Of a stretch of DNA of 52,696 bases, positions 8,704-16,438 are shown piece by piece; within the stretch, counting starts at the first letter, position 1; every line of letters starts with the position of its first letter. The DNA lies in assembly GCA_025869365.1 (NCBI GenBank), contig JAOZVV010000087.1, positions 1-52,696 on the forward strand, read 5' to 3'. The notes below the pieces were generated by a model that had not been told where the DNA came from, ran no database searches, and was given only the letters and a program-made list of their open reading frames with translations. This DNA is from Pseudonocardia sp. GTDB lineage: Bacteria; Actinomycetota; Actinomycetes; Mycobacteriales; Pseudonocardiaceae. Position numbers and translations under genes: made by a program.

Positions 8704-9792
8704 TCAGGCCGCGTCCCGGCGCGCGACCTCCTGGCGGACGAGCGGGATCACCTCGGTGCCGAACTCCCGGGCGTCCGCGACGAGGTCGTAGCCGCGGGCG
8801 GAGAGGATCCGCACACCGAGGTCGTAGTAGTCCATCAGCGCGGCGGCGACCGTCTCGGGCGTGCCCACCAGCGCGGTCGAGTTGCCCGCGCCGCCGGTGG
8901 CCGCGGCCGTCACCGTCCAGAGCGCGCGGTCGTGCCGCTCGCCCTGCCCGGCGATCGCCAGCAGCCGCTGCGAGCCGGCGTTCTCCGGTTCGGTGAGGGA
9001 ATGCCGGCGGGTGAGCTGCTGCCCGCCCGCCGTGCGCTCCTGGATGCGGGCCACCGTCGCGTACGCCTTCTCCCAGGCCTCCTGCTCGGTCCGGCCGAGG
9101 ATGGGGCGGAACGCGACCTGGAACGTCGGCGCCGGGCGCCCCGCCTCCTTCGCGAGCTGGGTGATCGTCGTGATCTGCTCGGCGGTCCCGGCCAGCGGCT
9201 CGCCCCACAGGGCGTAGATGTCCGCCTCCTCGGCGCCGACCCGGTACGCGGCCTCGGAGGACCCGCCGAAGGAGATCCTGGGCCGGGGCTTCTGCGCGGG
9301 CTCGACGTCGAGGACGAAGTCGTCGAAGGAGTAGTGCTCGCCGTGGAAGTCGAAGGGTTCCCTCTCGGTCCACGCCCGCTTCATGATCTGGATCGCCTCG
9401 CGGGTGCGGGCGTAGCGCTGGTCCTTGGGCACCGTGTCGCCCTCGCGCCGCTGCTCGTGGTCGTTGCCGCCGGTGATGACGTGCAGGGTCAGCCGGCCGC
9501 CGCTCATCTGGTCCAGCGTCGCGACGGTCTTCGCGGTGAACGTCGGATAGGAGACGTTCGGCCGGTGCGCGAGGAGCAGCTGCAGACGTTCGGTGTGGTC
9601 GGCGATGTAGGCCGCCGCCTGGGCCGGATCCGCGCTACCCGACGAGTACGCGGTGAGCACCCGGTCCCAGCCGGACTCCTCGTGCGCGCGGGCCAGCTCG
9701 AGGGTGTACGCGGGATCGAACGCCGGACCGGACCGCGCGTGCGTCTCCGTTCCGTCGTTGGTCGCTCCGATTCCGAGGAACTCGACGGGCAT
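8704..9792 (-). CDS. SsuD-like FMNH2-dependent alkanesulfonate monooxygenase
   Basis: 362-aa flavin monooxygenase of the SsuD branch, which releases sulfite from alkanesulfonates using FMNH2 and oxygen. Shared features include LAHRPNVSYPTFTAKTVATLDQMSGGRL, HVITGGNDHEQ, YARTREAIQIMKRAW, PRISFGGSSEAAYRV and the DIYALWGEP segment. Start ATG at 9792 has AAGGAG six bases upstream. It is divergent from the leader peptide at 9917 and close to an SsuABC-type transporter, which supports a role in organosulfur use. No flavin reductase (SsuE) is in the window, so reduced FMN must come from elsewhere. SfnG-like sulfone monooxygenase is an alternative. The symbol ssuD is avoided because of that ambiguity. 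Confidence 0.8.
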   Translation of the reverse strand: MPVEFLGIGATNDGTETHARSGPAFDPAYTLELARAHEESGWDRVLTAYSSGSADPAQAAAYIADHTERLQLLLAHRPNVSYPTFTAKTVATLDQMSGGRLTLHVITGGNDHEQRREGDTVPKDQRYARTREAIQIMKRAWTEREPFDFHGEHYSFDDFVLDVEPAQKPRPRISFGGSSEAAYRVGAEEADIYALWGEPLAGTAEQITTITQLAKEAGRPAPTFQVAFRPILGRTEQEAWEKAYATVARIQERTAGGQQLTRRHSLTEPENAGSQRLLAIAGQGERHDRALWTVTAAATGGAGNSTALVGTPETVAAALMDYYDLGVRILSARGYDLVADAREFGTEVIPLVRQEVARRDAA

Positions 9793-9903
9793 GGGTACTC
9801 CTTCGTCGGACGGTCGTCTCCCGGTACCAACGCCCCCGTGGCCGTGAGAAATCCGTGAGGTGACGCGATTCCGCAGCACTCGCGGTGACCCGGCGGCGCG
9901 GGT

Positions 9904-9909
9904 TACCGT
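9904..9909 (+). promoter_or_regulatory. Candidate -10 box for leaderless leader peptide
   Basis: TACCGT ends seven bases before the GTG of the 26-aa leader peptide, the spacing expected for a transcript that starts at or near the start codon. No ribosome site is present between them. Confidence 0.4.
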
Positions 9910-9916
9910 CGAGAAC

Positions 9917-9997
9917 GTGAACAAGCCTGCGGTGCTCTCGACGTGGCCGGCCCTGCGCCGCCACGTCGACCTGTGCCGTACCGCCGCGGCGCTGTAG
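9917..9997 (+). CDS. Putative Cys-containing attenuator leader peptide
   Basis: 26-aa peptide ending LRRHVDLCRTAAAL. It matches the actinobacterial putative leader-peptide pattern RRHVDL.R..(S/A)A, which typically precedes sulfur-metabolism genes and whose Cys codon is thought to sense cysteinyl-tRNA supply. The next gene starts 47 bp after its stop; the gap contains a GGGG...CCCC pairing that could form an attenuating hairpin. The SsuD-like gene lies on the other side. Family membership is seen in the motif; the regulatory role is inferred. Confidence 0.7.
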   Translation: MNKPAVLSTWPALRRHVDLCRTAAAL

Positions 9998-10044
9998 GGG
10001 GGCACGGTCCCCTGCCTGCCCAGCCCGGTGAGAGGAACGTGTTC

Positions 10045-11961
10045 ATGACCAGCCCAGCGAGCCGCGCGTCGATCGTGATCGTGGGTGCCGGACCCCGCGG
10101 TGTCGGGATCCTCGAGCGGATCGCCGCGAGCGTCCCCGAGCTGCGGCCGGACGGGGCGCTCGACGTGCATCTCGTCGACCCGTACCCGGCCGGCGCGGGC
10201 CGGATCTGGCGCAGCGCCCAGTCCCCGCTGCTGGCGATGAACTCCATGGCCGCGGACGTCACCATGTACACCGACGAGTCCGTGGTCTGCGAGGGCCCGA
10301 TCCTCACCGGCCCCTCCTTCTGGGACTGGGCCCGGCAGGAGCGCGAGGGCGATCTCGCGGACTGGCCCGCCGAGCTGGCCGACGAGCTCCGTGCGGTCAC
10401 CGCCTCGACGTTCCCGAGCCGGCGGCTGCAGAGCGAGTACCTGGGACGGGTCCTGCGCGATGTCGTCGCGACGCTGCCCCCGCAGGTGCGGGTGCACGTG
10501 CACGAGACGCGGGCGACGGGGCTGTCCGAGCAGGGCGGCCGGCAGGTCGTCGCGCTCGAGGGGGAGCCGCCGCTGAGCGTCGACGCGGTGGTGCTCGCCT
10601 CGGGACATCTCGATGCGGCCCCCACCGGGGACGAGCAGGAGCTGCTGGCCAGGGCCTCGGCGGCGGGGTTGCGCTACCTGCCGCCGGAGCAGACGACGGA
10701 CACGGACCTGTCGGTCGTCGAGCCGGGGGAGACGGTGATCGCCCGCGGGATGGGGCTGGCGTTCATCGACCTGATGGTGCTGCTGTTCGAGGGGCGGGGC
10801 GGGCGGTTCGAGGGCCCGTCCGGCGCCTTCGACGAGCTGACGTACGTCCCGTCGGGGCAGGAGCCGCGGCTGGTCGTCGGCTCGCCGCGCGGCGCCCCGT
10901 ACCACTCCAAGTCGCACCACCCGCTCGCCGCCGGCCGGCCGCCGCTTCCCCGGTTCTTCGGCCCGGAGACCACCGACGCCCTGGTCCCCCCGATCGACCT
11001 GCGGGAACAGCTGTGGCCGCTGATGGCGAAGGAGATCGCCTGGGGCTGGTACCACGAGCTGATCGCGGGACATCCCGAGCAGGCGGTGCTGCCGTGGGAG
11101 GAGTTCGCGGAGCGGTTCGCCGCGCTCGGCTGGGGCACGCCGGAGATGGACGCGCTGATCGTCGCCGCGGTCCCGGACCCGGTGTTCCGGCTGGACTTCG
11201 CCGCGCTGGACCGGCCCTTCGACGGGCTGCGCGCGGACTCGCTGGCCGAGCTGCAGCCGTTGGTCCGCGAGCGCATCACCGAGGACCTGCGCCAGCACGT
11301 CGATCCCGCGCACAGCGCCCACCTCGGCGCCTTCGTCGCCATGCTGTCCGTCTACGGCGAGATCACCCGGCTGCAGGGGGCGGACGTGCTGTCCGCCCGG
11401 TCGCGGGCCCGGGACGTGACCTGGTGGCAGAGCTTCTTCAACTCCGTCGCGAGCGGCCCGCCCGGGTTCCGGGTCCGCCAGCTGCTGGCCCTGTCCCGCG
11501 CCGGTCTCGTCGAGTTCCTGGGCCCGGGGATGTGGGTGGACGTCGACGACGAGGGGTTCCACGCCGGGAGCACCGCCCTCGCGGGCGCGCCCCCGGTCAC
11601 GTCGACGATCCTGATCGACGCCCGCCTCCCGGACCCCAGCGTCGAGCGGACGTCGGACCCGCTGCTGGCCTCGCTCGTGCGCGCCGGCGAGATCGGGGAG
11701 GAGGTGCTGCGCGAGCCGGACGGCACCGTCCTGCGCCGCACGGGGCTGATCAGGGTCCGCCCGGCGGACGGTGCGCTGATCGACGCGGCGGGAGCGGTCC
11801 ACGACCGCCGTTTCGCGGTGGGGCCGCACACGATCGTCAAGGTCGCGGGGGCGTTCACGAGGCCGGGGATGAACGCGCAGAGCCTGCGCTACAACGACAC
11901 GGTGGCCCGGGCGGTCCTGCGGGTGCTCCCGGAGTCCCGGGAGGCGGCGTCGGCCGCGTAG
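10045..11961 (+). CDS. FAD/NAD(P)-binding protein
   Basis: 638-aa protein beginning with a Rossmann dinucleotide-binding motif SIVIVGAGPRGVGILERI, then YPAGAGRIWRSAQSPLLAMNS, a second GXGXX(A)F-like stretch VIARGMGLAFIDL and a C-terminal GAFTRPGMNAQSLRYNDTVAR. This is the architecture of the FAD-NAD(P)-binding (PF13454-like) family, sometimes near N-hydroxylating monooxygenases. Start is the ATG at 10045 with AGAGGA upstream; an in-frame GTG at 10039 is too close to that site. It sits behind a sulfur-type leader peptide and opposite an SsuD-like gene, so a role in organosulfur or cysteine metabolism is plausible but unproven. It ends at a palindromic repeat facing the transporter genes. Confidence 0.8.
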   Translation: MTSPASRASIVIVGAGPRGVGILERIAASVPELRPDGALDVHLVDPYPAGAGRIWRSAQSPLLAMNSMAADVTMYTDESVVCEGPILTGPSFWDWARQEREGDLADWPAELADELRAVTASTFPSRRLQSEYLGRVLRDVVATLPPQVRVHVHETRATGLSEQGGRQVVALEGEPPLSVDAVVLASGHLDAAPTGDEQELLARASAAGLRYLPPEQTTDTDLSVVEPGETVIARGMGLAFIDLMVLLFEGRGGRFEGPSGAFDELTYVPSGQEPRLVVGSPRGAPYHSKSHHPLAAGRPPLPRFFGPETTDALVPPIDLREQLWPLMAKEIAWGWYHELIAGHPEQAVLPWEEFAERFAALGWGTPEMDALIVAAVPDPVFRLDFAALDRPFDGLRADSLAELQPLVRERITEDLRQHVDPAHSAHLGAFVAMLSVYGEITRLQGADVLSARSRARDVTWWQSFFNSVASGPPGFRVRQLLALSRAGLVEFLGPGMWVDVDDEGFHAGSTALAGAPPVTSTILIDARLPDPSVERTSDPLLASLVRAGEIGEEVLREPDGTVLRRTGLIRVRPADGALIDAAGAVHDRRFAVGPHTIVKVAGAFTRPGMNAQSLRYNDTVARAVLRVLPESREAASAA

Positions 11962-11983
11962 GGCGGGCCGGGTGATCGTGGCG

Positions 11984-12028
11984 GGAAAGCCACCGTCACG
12001 CCGGAATCCGGCGTGAAGGTGGCTTTCC
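11984..12028. repeat. GGAAAGCCACC palindromic repeat, copy 1
   Basis: Two 22-base arms (11984-12005 and 12007-12028) pair with one mismatch around a single base. It lies between convergent genes ending at 11961 and 12041 and could act as a bidirectional terminator. A second copy is at 42485, and a degenerate relative at 49009. Confidence 0.9.
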
Positions 12029-12040
12029 TGCACCAGGCCG

Positions 12041-12922
12041 CTACACCCCGAGGGCGAGACCCCGGGCCCGCAGGATCCGGCGCTCGATCGGGCGGAAGAC
12101 CAGGAGCTCGATGCCGATCCCGACGACGAGGATCAGCACGATCGCCGCGAACACCGCGCTGATGTCGTTGTAGTCGCTGCCCTGCTTGAGGTACGCCCCG
12201 AGGCCGACGCCGAGCAGCGGGCCGGCGGCGATGATCTCCGCGGCCATCAGGGAGCGCCAGGAGAACGCCCAGCCCTGCTTGCACCCGGCGAGGTAACCGG
12301 GCAGCGCGGCGGGCAGCAGGACGTGCCGGGCGCTGGTGAGGCCGCGCGCGCCGAGGACCTGCCCGACCCGGGGGAGGATCGGCGGGATCTGGTCGATGCC
12401 GCTGACCAGCCCGTTCGCGATCGAGGGCACGGAGCCGAGGAGCACGACGAAGTAGATCGTCGCGTCCGTGAGGCCGAACCAGAGGATCGCGGCCGGCACC
12501 CACGCCACCGACGGCAGGCTCTGCAGCCCGGAGAGCAGCGGCCCGATCGCGGCGCGGACGACCCGCACCTTCGCCACCAGCAGCCCGAGCGGCGTCGCGA
12601 TCACCAGGGCGATCGCGAAGCCGAGGAACGCCCGGCTGATCGACGTCCAGAGGATCGACCAGATCTCCCCGGTCGCGAGCCGGGAGGCGAACGAGTCCCA
12701 CACCGCGGCCGGCGCGGGGACCTTGAACTCCGGCACGATCGCCGAGGCCCACAGGGCCTGCCAGATCGCGAGGGCGAGCACGAGGGCGACCAGCGGGGGC
12801 AGCCCGGTCGCGATCGCCTTGCGCCACCAGGGACGCCGGTTCTCGGTCGGGGTGTCGAGGGCGTCGAGGCCCGCGACCGCCGCGGCCGCGTCCCCGTCGA
12901 GCGTGGCGGACTCAGGCGGCAT
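12041..12922 (-). CDS. ssuC: SsuC-type ABC transporter permease
   Basis: 293-aa inner-membrane permease of the sulfonate/nitrate/taurine class. About six hydrophobic helices are visible. The conserved cytoplasmic EAA-type loop is AARGLTSARHVLLPAALPGYLAG in variant form. Residues 1-35 are hydrophilic. The gene begins 11 bases inside the ATPase gene, so the two are coupled. It is the last gene of the transporter set and faces the FAD protein across a palindromic repeat. Substrate (sulfonate, sulfate ester or sulfate) cannot be fixed from sequence, but adjacency to sulfate reduction genes supports a sulfur source. The symbol is by homology class. Confidence 0.8.
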   Translation of the reverse strand: MPPESATLDGDAAAAVAGLDALDTPTENRRPWWRKAIATGLPPLVALVLALAIWQALWASAIVPEFKVPAPAAVWDSFASRLATGEIWSILWTSISRAFLGFAIALVIATPLGLLVAKVRVVRAAIGPLLSGLQSLPSVAWVPAAILWFGLTDATIYFVVLLGSVPSIANGLVSGIDQIPPILPRVGQVLGARGLTSARHVLLPAALPGYLAGCKQGWAFSWRSLMAAEIIAAGPLLGVGLGAYLKQGSDYNDISAVFAAIVLILVVGIGIELLVFRPIERRILRARGLALGV

Positions 12923-13691
12923 GACTGGTGATCACCTGACGGAGCCGGCCCGTGATGTCGTCGTGCAGCTCCTCCCCGCCCCCGCTGACGTCCCACTCGC
13001 CGACGACCGTCCCCGGCCGCGAGGACAGCAGCACGACCCGCTGGGCCAGCCGGACCGCCTCGCGGACGTCGTGGGTGACGAACAGGATCGTCGTCCCGGT
13101 CGCCTCCCAGACCCGCAGCAGCTCGCCCTGCAGGACGTCCCGGGTGATCGCGTCGAGCGCGGCGAACGGCTCGTCCATCAGGAGCAGGCCGGAGCTGTCC
13201 TCCTCGCCGGTCGCCGCCGCGAGGGCACGGGCCAGCGAGACGCGCTGCCGCATCCCGCCGGAGAGCTCGTGCGGGCGCTTGGACCCCAGCCCGTCGAGCC
13301 GGACGAGCTCGAGCAGCTCCTCGGCGCGGCGCTTGCGCGCGCCGCGGGACTGCCCGGCCAGCCGCAGGGGCAGCTCGACGTTGCGGCCCGCGGTGAGCCA
13401 GGGCAGCAGCGCCGCCTCCTGGAACATGAACGACGGCCGCGACGTCGTCACCGACACGGTCCCGGACGTCGGCGCGTCCAGCCCGGCGACCAGGTTGAGC
13501 AGCGTGGACTTGCCGCAGCCGGACGCACCGAGCAGACACACGAACTCGCCCGGCTGCACCTGCAGGTCGATCCCGCGCAGCGCGGTGACGGCGGCGGACC
13601 CCGTGCCGAAGGTCTTGCTGACGCCGTCGAGGGTGACGGCGGGCTCGATCCTCGCGCGGCGGACGATGCTGGTGTCGGTCAGTACGGTCAT
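12912..13691 (-). CDS. ssuB: SsuB-type ABC transporter ATPase
   Basis: 259-aa nucleotide-binding subunit. Walker A GASGCGKST at 55-63, Q-loop Q91, signature LSGGM at 143-147, Walker B LLLMDE at 169-174 and H-loop H207 are all present. The sequence LLPWLTAGRNVELPL after the Q-loop is typical of the NrtCD/SsuB/TauB group. An insert TGEEDSSG sits between signature helix and Walker B. Six bases separate it from the binding-protein gene upstream, and it overlaps the permease gene downstream. Confidence 0.85.
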   Translation of the reverse strand: MTVLTDTSIVRRARIEPAVTLDGVSKTFGTGSAAVTALRGIDLQVQPGEFVCLLGASGCGKSTLLNLVAGLDAPTSGTVSVTTSRPSFMFQEAALLPWLTAGRNVELPLRLAGQSRGARKRRAEELLELVRLDGLGSKRPHELSGGMRQRVSLARALAAATGEEDSSGLLLMDEPFAALDAITRDVLQGELLRVWEATGTTILFVTHDVREAVRLAQRVVLLSSRPGTVVGEWDVSGGGEELHDDITGRLRQVITSHAA

Positions 13692-13697
13692 GTGTTC

Positions 13698-14780
13698 TTA
13701 TCCCTGCGCCTTGTCGAGACCCGCCGCGTCCACGGTGGGCTGGCCGGCCTGGGTGCGGACGGCGTTGAGTGCGGTCACGTCGACGAAGCCGGAGAGGTCC
13801 GTCTCGGTCGGCGTGGCCCCCGCGGTGACGCTGTCCTTCGACAGCTGCGGGAAGGTCGCGGCGAGCGGGTCGCTGTCGAACTGCAGCTCGCCGAAGGCGC
13901 GGTCGAGCACGGCCGGGCTCAGTGACGAGTTCGTGATCTTCTTGATGGCCTCGTTGGTGACCGTCTTCGCCTTGTCCTGCTGGTTCGTCGCGAAGTCGAT
14001 CGCCTTCTGCTCCCCGCGCAGCAGGGCCTGGATCGTGTCCGGGTGCTGCTGCAGGTACTCGGTGCGGACGATCAGGACGGTGGTGGGGAACTTGCCGTCC
14101 GGCCAGAGGCTCTTCTCGTCCACGAGGACCTTCGCGCCCGCGTCGACCAGCCGGGAGCTCCACGGCTCGGGCAGCCAGCCGCCCGCGACCTGACCCTGCT
14201 TGAACAGGTCCAGGGTGCGGGGGTTGTCGATGTTCTGGACGGTGACCTTGTCCGGGCCCTCGCCGATCTCGAGGTTGTTCTCCTTGAGCCACTTCTTGAG
14301 CGCGACGTCCTGGGTGTTGCCGAGCTGGGGCGTCGCGACGGTCTTGCCCTTGAGCTGCTCGGGCGTCGTGATGTCCGGGGAGGTGACGAGCTGGGCGCCC
14401 GCGGACGTCGAGCCCGCGATCAGCCGGATCGCCGTGCCGTTGGACTTGGCGAACGCGTTGATGGCCGGGCTGGAGCCGATGAACCCGGCGTCCAGCGAAC
14501 CGCCGAGCAGGGCGCTCACCTCGTCCGGGCCGGCGTTGAAGGTCTGCGGGGTCAGCTTCGTGGAGCCGAGCTCCTGGGCGAAGAGGCCCTGGTCGACGCC
14601 GATCAGCGCGGGGGCGTGGGTGATGTTCGGGAAGTAGCCGAGGCGGAGCTCGGCGGCGGGGGACGTGGCGGCCGGTGCGTCGGTGGTGCTCTCCTGCGCG
14701 CGCGAGCAGGCGGCCAGGGAGACGACGGCGAGCGACGCGGCCACGAGGGCGGGGATCCGGGAACGAAGGCGCATGGCCAT
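13698..14780 (-). CDS. ssuA: SsuA-type substrate-binding lipoprotein
   Basis: 360-aa periplasmic-type binding lipoprotein. A signal peptide ends in the lipobox LAAC (Cys25), so it should be lipid-anchored outside the membrane. The mature part has RLGYFPNITHAPALIGVDQGLF, DEVSALLGGSLDAGFIGSSPAINAF and GWLPEPWSSRLV, which are typical of aliphatic-sulfonate/nitrate-binding proteins (NMT1/SsuA fold). The start at 14780 has only a weak GAGAAAG; ATG at 14774 is an alternative. It delivers substrate to the SsuBC subunits encoded directly downstream. Confidence 0.85.
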   Translation of the reverse strand: MAMRLRSRIPALVAASLAVVSLAACSRAQESTTDAPAATSPAAELRLGYFPNITHAPALIGVDQGLFAQELGSTKLTPQTFNAGPDEVSALLGGSLDAGFIGSSPAINAFAKSNGTAIRLIAGSTSAGAQLVTSPDITTPEQLKGKTVATPQLGNTQDVALKKWLKENNLEIGEGPDKVTVQNIDNPRTLDLFKQGQVAGGWLPEPWSSRLVDAGAKVLVDEKSLWPDGKFPTTVLIVRTEYLQQHPDTIQALLRGEQKAIDFATNQQDKAKTVTNEAIKKITNSSLSPAVLDRAFGELQFDSDPLAATFPQLSKDSVTAGATPTETDLSGFVDVTALNAVRTQAGQPTVDAAGLDKAQG

Positions 14781-15425
14781 GCTTTCTCGAGGAAGGAACG
14801 TCAGGAGGTGGCGACGGGCTCGCGCCCGTCGGGGGTGGGGAGCATTGCGCGCAGCCAGCAGGCGGACGTGCCCGCTGCGGCCGGGTGCACCCCTGCGATC
14901 AGCAGCAGCGAGGTGGAGGTGACGCCGTGGACCAGGCGCAGGGCGCCGTCGACGAGCCGGGCACCCGGCCCGACGAGGGCGACGACGATGAGCGTGCGCA
15001 TGGGGACAGAGATCTCTCGCATGGTGGTGGTGTTCGGGCGCGCGGGCGCACCACGGCGTCAGACGACGACCGGGGCGGGGAGGGTCAGCGACAGAACTCG
15101 TCGAAGGCGTGGCCGCGGCGCGAGGGCCAGAACAGCTCCAGGTCCGACGCGCGCAGCGGGCTCACCGCGAACGCCTCGGCCCGGCGCGAACCGGGTCGGG
15201 CGAGCCGCGGGGGCAGCGATACGGCGGACATGACCCAATCGTGGGGCGTGTGCGCGCGCGGAACAACCAGGGGTCCGTGATGCGGAATCGCGTCGAAATG
15301 TCCGGACGAAATCGCCGGCGGGCCGGGCAGGGCCGTGAACTGGGGTGACAGCCAGGTGTCCGGGCACTGTCGGGCCTCGGCGTGGCTCGGACGTGGCCGG
15401 GGTCTCAGACGTTTGCGGCGGACCT
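14781..15425. other. Long gap in sulfur block with two weak small ORFs
   Basis: About 645 bases separate the chelatase gene from the transporter genes on the same strand. Two minus-strand open frames could be real. One runs 15001 to 14801 (66 aa, MRTLIVVALVG... rich in hydrophobic residues, high GC3). The other runs 15231 to 15085 (48 aa) and ends GHAFDEFCR. Neither has a convincing ribosome site or a recognised domain. The second ends in Cys-Arg like a leader peptide but lacks the RRHVDL motif. The transporter probably has its own promoter here. Confidence 0.35.
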
Positions 15426-16154
15426 TTACGGCCGTTCGGCAACGGCCTTCGGGACGGCCCGGCGAGCGTCCCTGAGCGTGGACCCCGCCCCGAGCGCCGC
15501 GCGATAGCGGGCCAGCACCACGTCCGCGACCGCCGGATGTGCTCCCAGGGCCTCGCCGACGGGTGCGCCGCCGGCGGCGCCGTGAACCCGGTCGAGCAGG
15601 CGCCCGGGCGCGAGGAACCACGACGCGACGGCGAGGCGGCGGGCTCCGCGCCGCCGCAGGCCGGCGATCGCCGCGCCGACGTCCGGTTCCGCGGTGGCGA
15701 AGGCGGCGGCGGTCGAGGGCCAGCGGGCGGCGAGGGAGGCGACGGTGGCGTTCGCGGCGGCGTGCGAGGAGCCGGTGCCCGCGAGGACGACCCCGAGGCC
15801 CGGCTCCCCGGGCACGACGCCCAGCTCGCCGAGCCGTTCGGCGGCCACCGCGAGCAGCGCCGGATCCGGGCCGAGGACGTCGGAGATCCGCACCTCTCGC
15901 CCGGGCCGCCGGGCCTGCGCGACGACGGCCGGGATGTCCACCCGGGCGTGGAAGGCCGCGCCGAGCAGCAACGGGACGACGATCGCGGGCCGGTCCAGCC
16001 CGGCCAGCACGTCGTCGAGGCAGGGACGGTCGAAGTCCAGGAACGCGGGCCGGACGTCCAGCCCGGGCGCCCGGGACCGCACGAGGTCGACCAGCGCGGC
16101 GATCGTCGTGGCGGACCGGGGATCCCGGCTGCCGTGCGCCACCGCGACCAGCAC
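15426..16154 (-). CDS. Sirohydrochlorin chelatase family protein
   Basis: 242-aa CbiX/SirB-type chelatase. The N-terminus VLVAVAHGSRDPRSATTIAALVDLVR contains the AHGS metal-binding motif, followed by RPAFLDFDRPCLDDVL and VPLLLGAAFHARVDIP. A second half begins near GLGVVLAGTGSSHAAANATV, as in two-domain forms. The likely step is iron insertion into sirohydrochlorin to give siroheme, the cofactor needed by the sulfite reductase in this block. GTG at 16154 is the first plausible start; upstream sequence in this frame is translated repeat DNA. It is separated from cysN by the GACTCGCG repeat tract. Confidence 0.8.
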   Translation of the reverse strand: MLVAVAHGSRDPRSATTIAALVDLVRSRAPGLDVRPAFLDFDRPCLDDVLAGLDRPAIVVPLLLGAAFHARVDIPAVVAQARRPGREVRISDVLGPDPALLAVAAERLGELGVVPGEPGLGVVLAGTGSSHAAANATVASLAARWPSTAAAFATAEPDVGAAIAGLRRRGARRLAVASWFLAPGRLLDRVHGAAGGAPVGEALGAHPAVADVVLARYRAALGAGSTLRDARRAVPKAVAERP

Positions 16155-16284
16155 CGGCGAGTCGCGTTCCCCGTCCCCACGAGTCGCGCCCACCGCCCCC
16201 GCGAGTCGGGACGTGGGACCGGGCGAGTCGCTGTCTCGGACCGGGCGAGTCGGGATCAGGGACCCCGGAGCCGAGACCGTGCCG

Positions 16285-16410
16285 CCCGACTCGCGCGGCT
16301 CCACACCCCGACTCGCCCGGTCCGTGACCGCGACTCGCGGGGGTCGTGACCCCGACTCGCGCGGCTCCACACCCCGACTCGCCCGGTCCGTGACCGCGAC
16401 TCGCGGGGGT
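16285..16410. repeat. Two perfect 60-bp direct repeats of GACTCGCG family
   Basis: Bases 16285-16344 and 16351-16410 are identical 60-mers with a 66-bp period. Each contains three GACTCG(C) cores. Further cores extend upstream to about 16150, so nearly the whole gap between the chelatase and cysN is made of this repeat. Confidence 0.95.
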
Positions 16411-16438
16411 TCGGGGGGAGGGATGGCGGGCTCCCGGG

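Noticed and set aside
8704..12033. Very long minus-strand open frame spanning SsuD-like and FAD genes
   Set aside because: Only the part up to 9792 matches a protein family; the rest is a shadow of the plus-strand FAD gene with Arg/Pro/Gly-rich junk sequence.
14801..15022. Small ORF as an ssu-linked gene
   Set aside because: High GC3 alone is weak evidence in this genome; no ribosome site and no recognisable family. Kept only as a note in the gap description.
16285..16410. Possible CRISPR array in the regular GACTCGCG repeats
   Set aside because: Only two 60-bp copies with a 6-bp separation, no unique spacers of 25-40 bp, and no cas genes.
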